A stretch of 37,870 bases of DNA from Selenomonas bovis DSM 23594. GTDB taxonomy: Bacteria; Bacillota; Negativicutes; Selenomonadales; Selenomonadaceae. Below the pieces are notes generated by a model. The model was not told the DNA's origin. It ran no database searches and was given only the letters and a program-made list of their open reading frames with translations. This document shows, piece by piece, positions 20,795-30,569 of this stretch. The stretch covers positions 1 through 37,870 of the forward strand of contig NZ_KB908393.1 of NCBI RefSeq assembly GCF_000381005.1, in the 5' to 3' direction. How positions within the stretch are numbered: the first letter of the stretch is position 1; each line of letters starts with the position of its first letter. A program made the position numbers and the translations under genes.

Positions 20795-21300
20795 TGGAGC
20801 TCAACATCGCCGGGATCGTCGACGACTCCATCGTCGACGGCGACGGCTGCCGCCTCACGGTCTTCGTGCAGGGCTGCCACCGCCGCTGCCACGGCTGCCA
20901 GAACCCGGAGACACAGCCGATGGAGGGCGGCCGCCGCATCGACACAGCGGACATCCTCGCCAAGGTCAAGGCCAATCCCCTGCTCGCGGGCGTCACGTTC
21001 AGCGGCGGCGAGCCCTTCCTGCAGCCGGCGCCGCTCGCCGCGCTCGCGCGCGCGGTTCACGCACTCGGGCTCGACGTCTGGAGTTACAGCGGCTTCACGC
21101 TCGACGAGCTCCTCGCGCGCGCCGAGAAGGACAAGGCGACAGCCGCGCTCCTCAACGAGATCGACGTCCTCGTCGACGGCCCCTACGAGGAGGCGGAGCG
21201 CGACCTCACGCTCCACTTCCGCGGCTCGCGCAACCAGCGCGTCATCGACATGAACGCGACGCGCAAGGCGAAAAAGATCCAACTTCTCTATGAAGACTAA
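20794..21300 (+). CDS. nrdG: Anaerobic ribonucleotide reductase activating protein
   Basis: 168 residues, typical length. This radical SAM enzyme has its [4Fe-4S] cysteines at C28, C32 and C35 (GCHRRCHGCQN) and the SAM-binding GGEP motif (TFSGGEPFLQ). It generates the glycyl radical on NrdD, allowing anaerobic dNTP synthesis. The ATG overlaps the upstream TGA by one base (TGATG) and has no strong ribosome site of its own, so translation depends on the gene before it. A bidirectional terminator follows directly. Confidence 0.95.
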   Translation: MELNIAGIVDDSIVDGDGCRLTVFVQGCHRRCHGCQNPETQPMEGGRRIDTADILAKVKANPLLAGVTFSGGEPFLQPAPLAALARAVHALGLDVWSYSGFTLDELLARAEKDKATAALLNEIDVLVDGPYEEAERDLTLHFRGSRNQRVIDMNATRKAKKIQLLYED

Positions 21301-21307
21301 GGAATCC

Positions 21308-21354
21308 AAAAAGAGACATGTGACAAGCACCAGCCTGTCGCATGTCTCTTTTTT
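21308..21354. terminator. Bidirectional terminator between nrdG and nupC
   Basis: AAAAAGAGACATG (21308-21320) pairs with CATGTCTCTTTTT (21341-21353), with a further GACA/TGTC pair. It is followed by a T run on both strands. It serves nrdG (+) and the nupC end of the deo operon (-). Confidence 0.9.
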
Positions 21355-21415
21355 CCTGCGGAAATATCAACTTCTCGGGAGAAACGCGAAGGTCTCCCTC
21401 CGCGAGATGCCGATT

Positions 21416-22615
21416 TCACCAGATGAACAGCCCCGCGACGCCGGCACTCAGCAGCGAGACGAGAATGCCGGAGAGGAGGATGTAGCCGACATTGCGGCTG
21501 ATGAGCTCATTCTTGCTCTCATCGACCATGCTCTTGAAGCAGCCGATGATCATGCCGAGCGTGCCGAAATTGGCGAACGAGGTGACGAAGACCGTGAGCA
21601 CGCCCTGCAGGTGGCGGCTGAACGTCGGCAGCTGATCCTTCACGGCGAGCATGACGACGAACTCGTTCGTGACGAGCTTCGTGCCCATGTGCTGCGCGAG
21701 CAGGAACGCCTCATCGGCATCGAGGCCCATGAGCCAGGCGAACGGGAACATGATGCAGCCGAGAATGCTCTCGAGCGAGACCGCAGGCGAGACGAGCGCG
21801 AGCAGCATGTCGATGAACTTCGCGAGCGAGACGAAGCAGATGACCGTCGCGCAGATGATGAGCACGAGCCGCCCCGCGCCGAGGATGGAGGAGCTCAGGA
21901 ACGCGAAGAACGGCTCGCGCTCCCGCCCGCCCTCGCCGACGCGCGCGACGGTGTCCTCCGCCTCGGAGATTTTGACGGGATGCAGGATGTTCGTGACGAT
22001 GAGCGCGTTGATGACGTTGAGCGGCACGGCCGTGAGGATGAACTCCGCGGGCAGCATCGTCGTGTAGACGCCGATGAGCGCGGCCGTCACGCAGCTCATC
22101 GACATCATCGCGAGCGTGAGGCAGCGATCCGCCTTCATGCGCGAGAGCTGCAGGCTCGAGACCGCGAGCGCCTCCGTGTTGCCGAGGAACATCATCTCGA
22201 TGGCGAAGAACGACTCGAACTTCGGCTCCCGCGTGAGCAGCGCGAGCAGCTTGCCGATCCACTTGATGACGAACGGCAGGATGCCGAGATACGTGAGGAT
22301 GTCGAAGAGCGGCACGACGAAGAGGATCGGCAGCAGCACGGCCGTGAAGAAATTCATCTGCTCGACGTGCACCCAGTCGGGGAACGCAAACGCGATGCCC
22401 TCGTAGGCGACGTGCACGAGCCAGGTGAAGCCCGCCGCCGCCCAGAGCACGAGCTCGCGCCCGACGGAGAACGAGGTGAGGAACCACGCGAGCACGACGT
22501 TGAGCGCGAGCAGCACGCCCACGCTGCGCCAGGCGATCTCGCGGCGTTTCTTGGAAAAGAGCACGGCAATCACGAGAAAGACCGCGATGCCCAGGATATT
22601 GATGATCAGATACAT
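21416..22615 (-). CDS. nupC: Concentrative nucleoside transporter, NupC/CNT family
   Basis: 399 residues with about ten hydrophobic segments. CNT-family features are visible: FDILTYLGILPFVIKWIG, a FLGNTEALA motif, SMSCVTAALIGVY, MGTKLVTNEFVVM and SFANFGTLGMIIG. These proteins import nucleosides with sodium or protons across the cytoplasmic membrane. It is the last gene of the salvage operon, 30 nt after cdd, so it supplies substrate to the enzymes encoded upstream. A terminator follows its stop. Confidence 0.95.
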   Translation of the reverse strand: MYLIINILGIAVFLVIAVLFSKKRREIAWRSVGVLLALNVVLAWFLTSFSVGRELVLWAAAGFTWLVHVAYEGIAFAFPDWVHVEQMNFFTAVLLPILFVVPLFDILTYLGILPFVIKWIGKLLALLTREPKFESFFAIEMMFLGNTEALAVSSLQLSRMKADRCLTLAMMSMSCVTAALIGVYTTMLPAEFILTAVPLNVINALIVTNILHPVKISEAEDTVARVGEGGREREPFFAFLSSSILGAGRLVLIICATVICFVSLAKFIDMLLALVSPAVSLESILGCIMFPFAWLMGLDADEAFLLAQHMGTKLVTNEFVVMLAVKDQLPTFSRHLQGVLTVFVTSFANFGTLGMIIGCFKSMVDESKNELISRNVGYILLSGILVSLLSAGVAGLFIW

Positions 22616-22645
22616 GAAAGACTCCTATCTATTCTCTATCTTACT

Positions 22646-23035
22646 TCAGCCGAGATCGCTCTCCGAAAAGGCGAAGGGCAAGAGCTCCGCGAGCGTGACC
22701 TCCCGCGCCTCGCCCTTGAGGTTCCCCATGAGGATGCGCGGGATATGGAACTCGCTGATGGCCTGGCGGCACATGCCGCAGGGCGCGCAGGGGCCGTCGG
22801 TGTCAGCGACGACCGCGAGCGCCTCGATGTCGCGCTCACCCTCGCTGACCGCCTTGAAAATCGCCGTGCGCTCGGCGCAGCAGGCGACGGGATAGCTGGC
22901 GTTCTCGATGTTGCAGCCGCCGTAGACGTGGCCCGCGCGCGTGAGCACAGCCGCGCCGACCTTGAAATGCGAGTACGGCGCGTAGGCGCGCAGGCGGTAC
23001 GCCTGCGCGACCTCCATGAGTTCTGCGTCCGTCAT
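22646..23035 (-). CDS. cdd: Cytidine deaminase
   Basis: 129 residues, the size of the homotetrameric class. It deaminates cytidine and deoxycytidine to uridine and deoxyuridine. Zinc ligands C53, C86 and C89 and the proton-shuttling E55 are in place (CCAERTA, PCGMCRQ); YSHFKVGAA and GCNIENASY bind the nucleoside. It overlaps the end of pdp by 4 bp (ATGA), giving tight coupling. Its products feed Pdp. Confidence 0.97.
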   Translation of the reverse strand: MTDAELMEVAQAYRLRAYAPYSHFKVGAAVLTRAGHVYGGCNIENASYPVACCAERTAIFKAVSEGERDIEALAVVADTDGPCAPCGMCRQAISEFHIPRILMGNLKGEAREVTLAELLPFAFSESDLG

Positions 23036-24369
23036 CCGTTCTCACCTCCATAGCGCTCGACGCCCTCCGGCGTGACGCGCGCGAAGATGAGCGGGCGCGG
23101 CGCCGGCCGCGTCTCACCGATCGTGATGGCAGCGCCGTAGCGCTGCGCTGCCTCCGCGAGCGTCTCCTGCCGCGAGGTGCAGAGCGTCGCGAGCGGCTCG
23201 CCCGCCTGCACCGCATCGCCGTATTTCCGATGCAGGATGAGTCCCGCGGCGGGGTCGATGACGCTCTCCTTCGTCTCGCGGCCCGCGCCGAGCACGACGG
23301 ACACCTCGCCGATGGCCTCCGCGTCCATGCGCGTGACGAACCCCGCGCGCGGCGCGCAGACCTCGCGCGAGAACGGAGCCGCCTCGAAGTCCGCCTCCCC
23401 CGTCAGGACGCGCGCGTCGCCGCCCTGCGCGCGCACCATGCGGCAGAGCGTCGCGAGCGCCGAGCCGTCCGCGATGGCGCGCTCCGCCATCGCGCGGCAG
23501 GCCGCGGGCGTCCCCTTGCCGATGAGGAAGAGCATATTCGCCGCGAGCGCGAGCGAGACCTCCCGGAGGTCAGCAGGCCCCTCCCCGCGCAGCACCGCCA
23601 CAGACTCCCGCACCTCGATGCTGTTGCCGATGCCGCAGCCGAGCGGCACATCCATATCCGTGATGAGCGCGACCGTGCGTCTGCCCGCCGCCTCACCGAT
23701 GGCGACCATCGTCTGCGCGAGGCGGATGGCGTCCTCCTGCGTCTTCATGAACGCGCCCGAGCCGGTCTTGACATCGAGCAGGATGGCGCTCGCGCCGGCC
23801 GCGAGCTTCTTGCTCATGATGGAGGACGCGATGAGCGGGATGCTGTCGACCGTCGCCGTCACATCGCGCAGCGCGTAGAGCTTCTTGTCCGCGGGCGCGA
23901 GGTTCCCCGACTGGCCGATGAGCGAGATGCCGCAGGTCTCGACCGTATGGAAGAACTCCTCGCGCGTGAGCTCCGTGCGGTAGCCCGGGATCGCGGCGAG
24001 CTTGTCCACCGTGCCGCCCGTATGGCCGAGGCCGCGCCCGCTCATCTTCGCGATCTTGCCGCCGCAAGCTGCGACGATGGGGCAGGCGATGAGCGTCGTC
24101 TTATCGCCGACGCCGCCCGTCGAGTGCTTATCCACCGTTTTCCCTGCAATCGCCGAGAGGTCGATCTGGTCGCCCGAGCGCGCCATGACCTGCGTGAGCA
24201 CCGCCGTCTCGCGATCCGTCATGCCGGAGAACCAGATGGCCATGAGCATCGCCGACATCTGATAGTCGGGAATCTCGCCTTTTACATAGCCCTCGATCAT
24301 GAACGCGATCTCCTCGTCCGTGAGCGCCGCGCCGTGCTTTTTCTTCGTGATGAGGTCATACATGTGCAT
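23032..24369 (-). CDS. pdp: Pyrimidine-nucleoside phosphorylase
   Basis: 445 residues. It splits uridine, thymidine or deoxyuridine with phosphate into base and (deoxy)ribose-1-phosphate. The family signature SGRGLGHTGGTVDKLAAIPG and the phosphate-binding KHSTGGVGDKTTL are intact, as is the C-terminal domain (ICAPRAGFV-like stretch near 343, GDAVQAGEPLATL). GGAGG lies about 8 nt before the ATG at 24369. It begins only 3 nt after the deoB stop and overlaps cdd at its end. Confidence 0.96.
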   Translation of the reverse strand: MHMYDLITKKKHGAALTDEEIAFMIEGYVKGEIPDYQMSAMLMAIWFSGMTDRETAVLTQVMARSGDQIDLSAIAGKTVDKHSTGGVGDKTTLIACPIVAACGGKIAKMSGRGLGHTGGTVDKLAAIPGYRTELTREEFFHTVETCGISLIGQSGNLAPADKKLYALRDVTATVDSIPLIASSIMSKKLAAGASAILLDVKTGSGAFMKTQEDAIRLAQTMVAIGEAAGRRTVALITDMDVPLGCGIGNSIEVRESVAVLRGEGPADLREVSLALAANMLFLIGKGTPAACRAMAERAIADGSALATLCRMVRAQGGDARVLTGEADFEAAPFSREVCAPRAGFVTRMDAEAIGEVSVVLGAGRETKESVIDPAAGLILHRKYGDAVQAGEPLATLCTSRQETLAEAAQRYGAAITIGETRPAPRPLIFARVTPEGVERYGGENG

Positions 24370-24372
24370 CGC

Positions 24373-25560
24373 TCACGCCTCCTCTCTGACGAGGCGCGGC
24401 AGCAGGCTCTCACCCTTCGTCTTGAGATCCGCGCCAAAGATATCCGCGATCGTCGCGCCGATCATCGCGAACGTCGGATACGTGCCGAGATTCGCGCCCT
24501 GGCGGATGCCGCTCCCGTAGACGAGCAGCGGCACGTACTCACGCGTGTGGTCCGTGCCCGGCGCGCCGGGATCGCAGCCGTGATCCGCCGTGATCATGAG
24601 CACGTCATCCTCGCGCATGCGGCTGAGGAACGTGCCGAGCTGTGCGTCGAACTCCGTCGCCGCGCGCGCGTAGCCCTCGATGTCGCGGCGATGGCCGTAC
24701 GCCATGTCGAAATCGACGAGGTTGACGAACGCGAGCCCCGTGAACTCCTCGTCCTGGAGCGCGAGCGTCTTCTCCATGCCGTCGCGGTTGTCCTTGTTGA
24801 TGCCGAGCGTGCGGCTCACGCTGCGCCCCGCGAAGATATCCGATATCTTGCCCACGCCGATGGTCGCGAGCCCCTTGCGCGCGAGCGCGTCGAGCACCGT
24901 ATCGCCCGTCGGGTCGAGGGAGAAATCATGGCGGCGCGGCGTGCGCGTGTAGTTCGGCCAGGTGCCGACATAGGGACGCGCGATGACGCGGCCGACGCCG
25001 TGCTCGCCCTGCATGATGCGGCGCGCCATGCGGCAGTATTCATAGAGCTGCTCGACCGGCACATCGTCCTCATGCGCCGCGATCTGCAGCACGCTGTCCG
25101 CCGACGTATAGACGATGAGACCGCCCGTCTCCTTCTGCTCGCGGCCGTAGTCGTGGATGACCTGCGTACCCGAGTAGGGCTTGTTGCAGAGCACTTTCCT
25201 GCCGAACGCCTGCTCGAGCCGCGCGATGACCTCCGGCGGAAAGCCGTCAGGATACGTCGGCATGGGCCGCTCCGACACGATGCCCGCGATCTCCCAGTGG
25301 CCCGTCGTCGTATCCTTGCCGCGCGAGAGCTCTCGCAGGCGCGCGAACGCGCCGAGCGGCGCGCTCACAGGCGCGCCGCAGCCCACGCCGTCGATGTTGA
25401 AAAGACCGAGCTGCGCGAGGTGCGGCGTCGCGTACGCGGGCGACGCCGCGATCGTGCGCAGCGTATTCACGTCGCCGTCGCCGAACTCCGCAGCGTCCGG
25501 CTCCGCGCCGATGCCGAAGCTGTCAAGGACGATCAAAAACACACGCTTACATGCTTTCAT
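24373..25560 (-). CDS. deoB: Phosphopentomutase
   Basis: 395 residues. It interconverts (deoxy)ribose 1- and 5-phosphate, linking nucleoside phosphorolysis to DeoC. An alkaline-phosphatase-superfamily metal site is visible: D13 in LDSFGIG, the phosphorylatable threonine in KDTTTGHWE (T85), and TADHGCDPGAPGTDHTRE. The ATG at 25560 overlaps the deoC stop (ATGA), which fixes the start within a longer open frame. Confidence 0.97.
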   Translation of the reverse strand: MKACKRVFLIVLDSFGIGAEPDAAEFGDGDVNTLRTIAASPAYATPHLAQLGLFNIDGVGCGAPVSAPLGAFARLRELSRGKDTTTGHWEIAGIVSERPMPTYPDGFPPEVIARLEQAFGRKVLCNKPYSGTQVIHDYGREQKETGGLIVYTSADSVLQIAAHEDDVPVEQLYEYCRMARRIMQGEHGVGRVIARPYVGTWPNYTRTPRRHDFSLDPTGDTVLDALARKGLATIGVGKISDIFAGRSVSRTLGINKDNRDGMEKTLALQDEEFTGLAFVNLVDFDMAYGHRRDIEGYARAATEFDAQLGTFLSRMREDDVLMITADHGCDPGAPGTDHTREYVPLLVYGSGIRQGANLGTYPTFAMIGATIADIFGADLKTKGESLLPRLVREEA

Positions 25561-26228
25561 TTCTCCTGTTCCTCCTCCCATGCGTCTTTGAGCACTGCAA
25601 CGGCGCTGCTCGCGCCGAGGCGGTCGCAGCCCGCCGCGAGGAACGCCTCCATCTCCGCGCGCGTATGGATGCCGCCCGCGGCCTTCATCTTGACGCCCGC
25701 CCCGATGTGCGCGCGGAAGAGCGCGATATCCTCGAGCGTCGCCCCCTGCGGGCCGAATCCCGTCGAGGTCTTGATATAGTCGGCGCCGCCCTCCGTCACG
25801 GCGCGGCACGCCGCGATCTTCTCCTCGCGCGTGAGGAAGCACGTCTCGACGATGACCTTGAGCACACGCTCGCCGCAGAGCGCCTTGAGCGCGCGGATCT
25901 CGTCCGTCACGTACTTTTCATCGCCCGCCTTGAGCATGCCGATATTGATCACCATGTCGATCTCCGCCGCGCCGTCCGCGAGCGCCTGCGCCGTCTCCGC
26001 GAGCTTCGCAGCCGTCGACGCGTTGCCGTTCGGGAAGCCGACGACCGTCGCCACCTTCAGCCGCGCCCCGTAGATGCGCGCGAGCCGCGCGACATAGCAC
26101 GACGGCACCATCACCGTCGCCGTGCCGTAGCGGATGGCCTCCTCCGCCACGCGCTGCATCTGCGCCCAGGTCGCCGTCTGCTTGAGCAGCGTATGATCCA
26201 CATGGGATAAGATATCTTTTGCCTTCAT
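25557..26228 (-). CDS. deoC: Deoxyribose-phosphate aldolase
   Basis: 223 residues. It cleaves 2-deoxyribose 5-phosphate to glyceraldehyde 3-phosphate and acetaldehyde. The Schiff-base lysine is K153 (DYIKTSTGF), with D91 (DMVINIG) and K182 (KMKAAGGI) as partner residues. The start at 26228 follows GGGAGAGAC; the longer frame begins upstream of any ribosome site. It is first in the deoC-deoB-pdp-cdd-nupC operon, behind the promoter at 26281-26310. Confidence 0.97.
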   Translation of the reverse strand: MKAKDILSHVDHTLLKQTATWAQMQRVAEEAIRYGTATVMVPSCYVARLARIYGARLKVATVVGFPNGNASTAAKLAETAQALADGAAEIDMVINIGMLKAGDEKYVTDEIRALKALCGERVLKVIVETCFLTREEKIAACRAVTEGGADYIKTSTGFGPQGATLEDIALFRAHIGAGVKMKAAGGIHTRAEMEAFLAAGCDRLGASSAVAVLKDAWEEEQEK

Positions 26229-26280
26229 GTCTCTCCCTCTTTCTCCAAAAATTCGCGAAACCGCGCAAACTCTTTCTTCC

Positions 26281-26310
26281 ATTATAGCGTATTCCCGCGC
26301 CCCTGCGCAA
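26281..26310 (-). promoter_or_regulatory. Promoter of the deo operon
   Basis: On the minus strand TTGCGC (26310-26305), 18 bp, TATAAT (26286-26281). The -35 touches the T-tract of the glpK-paralogue terminator. I see no clear operator in the 50-nt leader. Confidence 0.65.
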
Positions 26311-26341
26311 AAAAAGCATCCGCAGCCGAAGCCGCAGATGC
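26309..26341 (-). terminator. Terminator of the glpK paralogue
   Basis: As minus-strand RNA, positions 26341-26316 form an 11-bp stem (two G-U pairs) closed by a UUCG tetraloop and followed by seven U (26315-26309). A textbook terminator. Confidence 0.92.
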
Positions 26342-26366
26342 CTGCGTTCCTCCCATAGTGAGCACC

Positions 26367-27854
26367 TCACCAGCCCATGACCTTCGAGACGGCATTCTGC
26401 CAGCCGTCATAGAGCGCGCTGCGCTGCGCCTCATCCATCTGCGGCTCGTAGCGCACGCCCTCATGCCAGAGGGACTTGAGCTCGTCGATGTCCTTCCAGA
26501 TGCCCATGGCGAGTCCCGCGAGGTAGGCGGCGCCAAGCCCCGTCGTCTCCGTCGTATAGGCGCGGATGACCGGCATGTTGAGGATGTCCGCCTGGAACTG
26601 CATGAGCAGGTTGTTCTGCGCCGCACCGCCGTCCACCTTGAGCTGGGCAATCGGCGTCTTGACATCTGAGGTCAGCGCCTCATAGACATCGCGCACCTGA
26701 TAGGCGAGCGCCGCGAGCGCCGCGCGGATGATATGCGCGCGCTGCGTATCCTCCTTGAGCCCGATGATCATGCCTGAGGTCTTCGTGTCCCAGTACGGCG
26801 CGGAAAGCCCGCGGAACGACGGCACGAAATAAACGCCGCCCGTATCGGGCACGAGCTTCGCCACCCACTCAGAGTCCGGCATGGACTTCAGGATGCCGAG
26901 CCCGTGCTTGAGCCACTCGAGACTCGAGCCGGAGACGAGCATGCTGCCCTCGAGCGCATACGTCACATCGTCGCCGATGCCCCAGGCAATCGTCGTGATG
27001 AGACCGTTCTGCGAATGGACGATCTCCTTCCCCGTGTTCATGAGCAGGAACGAGCCCTCGCCGTAGGAGTTCTTCGCCTCGCCCTGGGTAAAACACGCCT
27101 GGCCGAAGAGATCCGCCTGCTGGTTGCCGATGCAGGCCGCGATCGGGATGGCGGCGCCGAAGCACGTCGCGTCCGTATAGCCGTAGAGATGACTCGACGG
27201 ATGCACCTCGGGCAGCATCGAGCGCGGGATGCGGAGATGGCGCAGAATCTCGGCATCCCAGCAGAGATGCTTGAGGTGAAAGAGCATCGTACGGGAGGCA
27301 TTCGAGTAATCCGTCGCAAAAATCTCACCGCCCGAGAGCTTCCACATGAGCCAGGTATCGATCGTGCCGAAGCAGAGCTCTCCCTTCTCCGCCATCTCCC
27401 GCGCGCCGAGCACGTTGTCGAGCAGCCAGCAGATCTTCGTGCCGGAAAAGTACGGGTTCAGCACGAGCGAGGTCTTCTGCCGGATCTCCTCCTGGTAGCC
27501 CTGCTCGCGCAGCTGCTCGCAGATCTGCTCCGTCTGCCGCGACTGCCAGCTGATGGCGGGATAGAGCGGCCGCCCTGTCTGCCGGTTCCAGATGACAGTC
27601 GTCTCACGCTGGTTCGTCACCGCAACGGCTGCGATCTCACGGCTGTCGATGGCCGCGAGCCGCATCGCCTCCCGCGCCGTCCAGAGCTGCGTGCTCCAGA
27701 TCTCCTCCGCATCCTGTTCGATCCATTCCGCATGCGGAGTGAAGGTGCTGATCTTCTTCTCCGCGTAGGAAATCATCTCTCCCCGGCGGTTGAAAATCAC
27801 TGAGCGGTTCTTGACGGTACCGGAATCCAGTGCCAGAATGTATTGTTTTTGCAT
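26367..27854 (-). CDS. Divergent glycerol kinase paralogue lacking the catalytic Asp
   Basis: 495 residues, collinear with the GlpK at 28923-30431. The FGGY fold is intact ([55 protein letters not shown]). Two key sites differ. The catalytic-base position, Asp244 in the neighbour ([10 protein letters not shown]), is Asn244 here (IGNQQADLFG), and the ATP phosphate loop reads DSGTVKNR instead of DAGTTSNR (T14 to V). The glycerol-contact motifs R-E and Y-F-S-G remain. By family knowledge the Asp is needed for phosphoryl transfer, so this may be a non-catalytic or regulatory kinase, or one with another substrate. The frame is complete with its own extended -10 promoter and terminator, so it is not an obvious pseudogene. 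Confidence 0.9.
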   Translation of the reverse strand: MQKQYILALDSGTVKNRSVIFNRRGEMISYAEKKISTFTPHAEWIEQDAEEIWSTQLWTAREAMRLAAIDSREIAAVAVTNQRETTVIWNRQTGRPLYPAISWQSRQTEQICEQLREQGYQEEIRQKTSLVLNPYFSGTKICWLLDNVLGAREMAEKGELCFGTIDTWLMWKLSGGEIFATDYSNASRTMLFHLKHLCWDAEILRHLRIPRSMLPEVHPSSHLYGYTDATCFGAAIPIAACIGNQQADLFGQACFTQGEAKNSYGEGSFLLMNTGKEIVHSQNGLITTIAWGIGDDVTYALEGSMLVSGSSLEWLKHGLGILKSMPDSEWVAKLVPDTGGVYFVPSFRGLSAPYWDTKTSGMIIGLKEDTQRAHIIRAALAALAYQVRDVYEALTSDVKTPIAQLKVDGGAAQNNLLMQFQADILNMPVIRAYTTETTGLGAAYLAGLAMGIWKDIDELKSLWHEGVRYEPQMDEAQRSALYDGWQNAVSKVMGW

Positions 27855-27904
27855 AAGATCCCTCTCCTGCCATTTGTTTGGAATATTCTATATAGATATC
27901 TCTC

Positions 27905-27913
27905 ATTATACCA
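27905..27913 (-). promoter_or_regulatory. Extended -10 promoter of the glpK paralogue
   Basis: The minus strand reads TGGTATAAT (27913-27905), an extended -10, with only a weak -35. GGAGAGGG precedes the ATG. The leader is AT-rich. Confidence 0.6.
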
Positions 27914-27934
27914 TAACACGCCGAAGTATGACAT

Positions 27935-27972
27935 AAAAAAAGGAAGTTTTCCGAACGAATCGGGAAACTTCC
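27935..27972 (-). terminator. Terminator of glpF
   Basis: GGAAGTTT and CCG (27942-27953) pair with CGG and AAACTTCC (27961-27972) around one T/G mismatch. Seven T follow on the minus strand (27941-27935). It separates glpK-glpF from the paralogue. Confidence 0.88.
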
Positions 27973-28065
27973 AAACAACAAGGGATAAAAGAGGGGTAAT
28001 CAAGCCTTAAAATTGGGAGATGTAAAATGATTTATAGCTACCTGCCGAAGCAGGATGCTACCAGA

Positions 28066-28803
28066 TTAGAATGCACCGAGTGCCGTTGCCACAACATAAG
28101 CAAGGCCAGCGCCGCAGAGCGGAGCGACGATCGGCACGAGAGCATAGCCCCAGTCGGAGCCGCCTTTGCCAGCAATCGGGAGGATTGCATGCGCGATGCG
28201 AGGACCGAGGTCACGGGCGGGGTTCATTGCGTAACCCGTCGGACCACCGAGGGAGAGGCCGAGCGCCCAGATGAGGACACCGACAATGTACGGGCCATAG
28301 CCCGGAACCATGTTGCCGACCGGTTTGGAGAAGATCATCCAGATGACGAACATCAGGAAGAACGTCGCGATGAGCTCGCAGAGGAACGCGCAGGGAATGT
28401 TGCGGATGGCAGGAGCCGTGCAGAAGACGCCGAGCTTTGCAGCCGGATCTTTCGTCTCAGCCCAATGCGGCAGATAAGCGAGCCAGACAATCGTGGCACC
28501 GAGGATACCGCCGAGGATCTGCACGAGCGACGTCATGAGGAACTGCGGGAACGTGTAGATGCCGACGAGCATCTTACCGAACGTGACGGCCGGATTGAGG
28601 TCGCCCTGCGGTGCGCCGAGCGTCGTTGCAGTGAAGACGCCGAGCGTGACCGCGAAACCCCATCCGATGGCAATGTTGACCCAGCCAGATGCCTGGCCTT
28701 TCGATTTCTCCAGCGTGAGGTTCGCGCAGACGCCGCAACCAAAGACGAGGAGTACGGTGGTTCCGATGAACTCACCAAGCAGGTTTTCTGTTCCTGTGAC
28801 CAT
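28066..28803 (-). CDS. glpF: Glycerol facilitator (aquaglyceroporin)
   Basis: 245 residues, six membrane helices. Both pore motifs are present: GDLNPAVT and AMNPARDLGPR. The Asp after the second NPAR is typical of glycerol-conducting members. It lets glycerol through the cytoplasmic membrane; trapping by the kinase encoded 119 nt upstream drives uptake. AAGGAGG stands before the ATG. An inverted repeat CTGCCGGC/GCCGGCAG (28875-28903) lies in the gap and might reduce read-through. Confidence 0.96.
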   Translation of the reverse strand: MVTGTENLLGEFIGTTVLLVFGCGVCANLTLEKSKGQASGWVNIAIGWGFAVTLGVFTATTLGAPQGDLNPAVTFGKMLVGIYTFPQFLMTSLVQILGGILGATIVWLAYLPHWAETKDPAAKLGVFCTAPAIRNIPCAFLCELIATFFLMFVIWMIFSKPVGNMVPGYGPYIVGVLIWALGLSLGGPTGYAMNPARDLGPRIAHAILPIAGKGGSDWGYALVPIVAPLCGAGLAYVVATALGAF

Positions 28804-28874
28804 GATAATTCCTCCTTAAAAAACTCTTCTGAAACGCTTCTGAAAGATAACCCGTAGATAATATCGGAAACGGT

Positions 28875-28903
28875 CTGCCGGCTGCCCCTTGCGATGCCGG
28901 CAG
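28875..28903. repeat. 8-bp inverted repeat between glpK and glpF
   Basis: CTGCCGGC (28875-28882) and GCCGGCAG (28896-28903) have no T-tract. It could be an intra-operon hairpin that adjusts the glpK:glpF ratio. Confidence 0.4.
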
Positions 28904-28922
28904 CACCATTTCTTCCCAAGTA

Positions 28923-30446
<1,524 letters not shown>

Positions 30447-30481
30447 CTATTGTGTATTTTTAAACAATTATTTCTAGAGGC

Positions 30482-30544
30482 AGGAGAGCCCCCGCTCTCC
30501 TTCTCCTGAAACCCCTAAAGAACCAACGGCAACGGCTGTTGCCG
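30482..30544. repeat. Two hairpins between the IIB gene and glpK
   Basis: AGGAGAGC/GCTCTCCT with a CCCC loop (30482-30501) and CGGCAAC/GTTGCCG with a GGCT loop (30527-30544). Neither is followed by a T-run on the minus strand. They may act as mRNA processing or stability elements within the glp transcript. I see no convincing promoter for glpK in the 138-bp gap. Confidence 0.5.
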
Positions 30545-30569
30545 CTACGCCGGATGCAACCGAGGCTGC

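Noticed and set aside
26367-27854. Treating the second glpK as a pseudogene
   Set aside because: The frame is complete, collinear over 495 codons, and has its own promoter, ribosome site and strong terminator.
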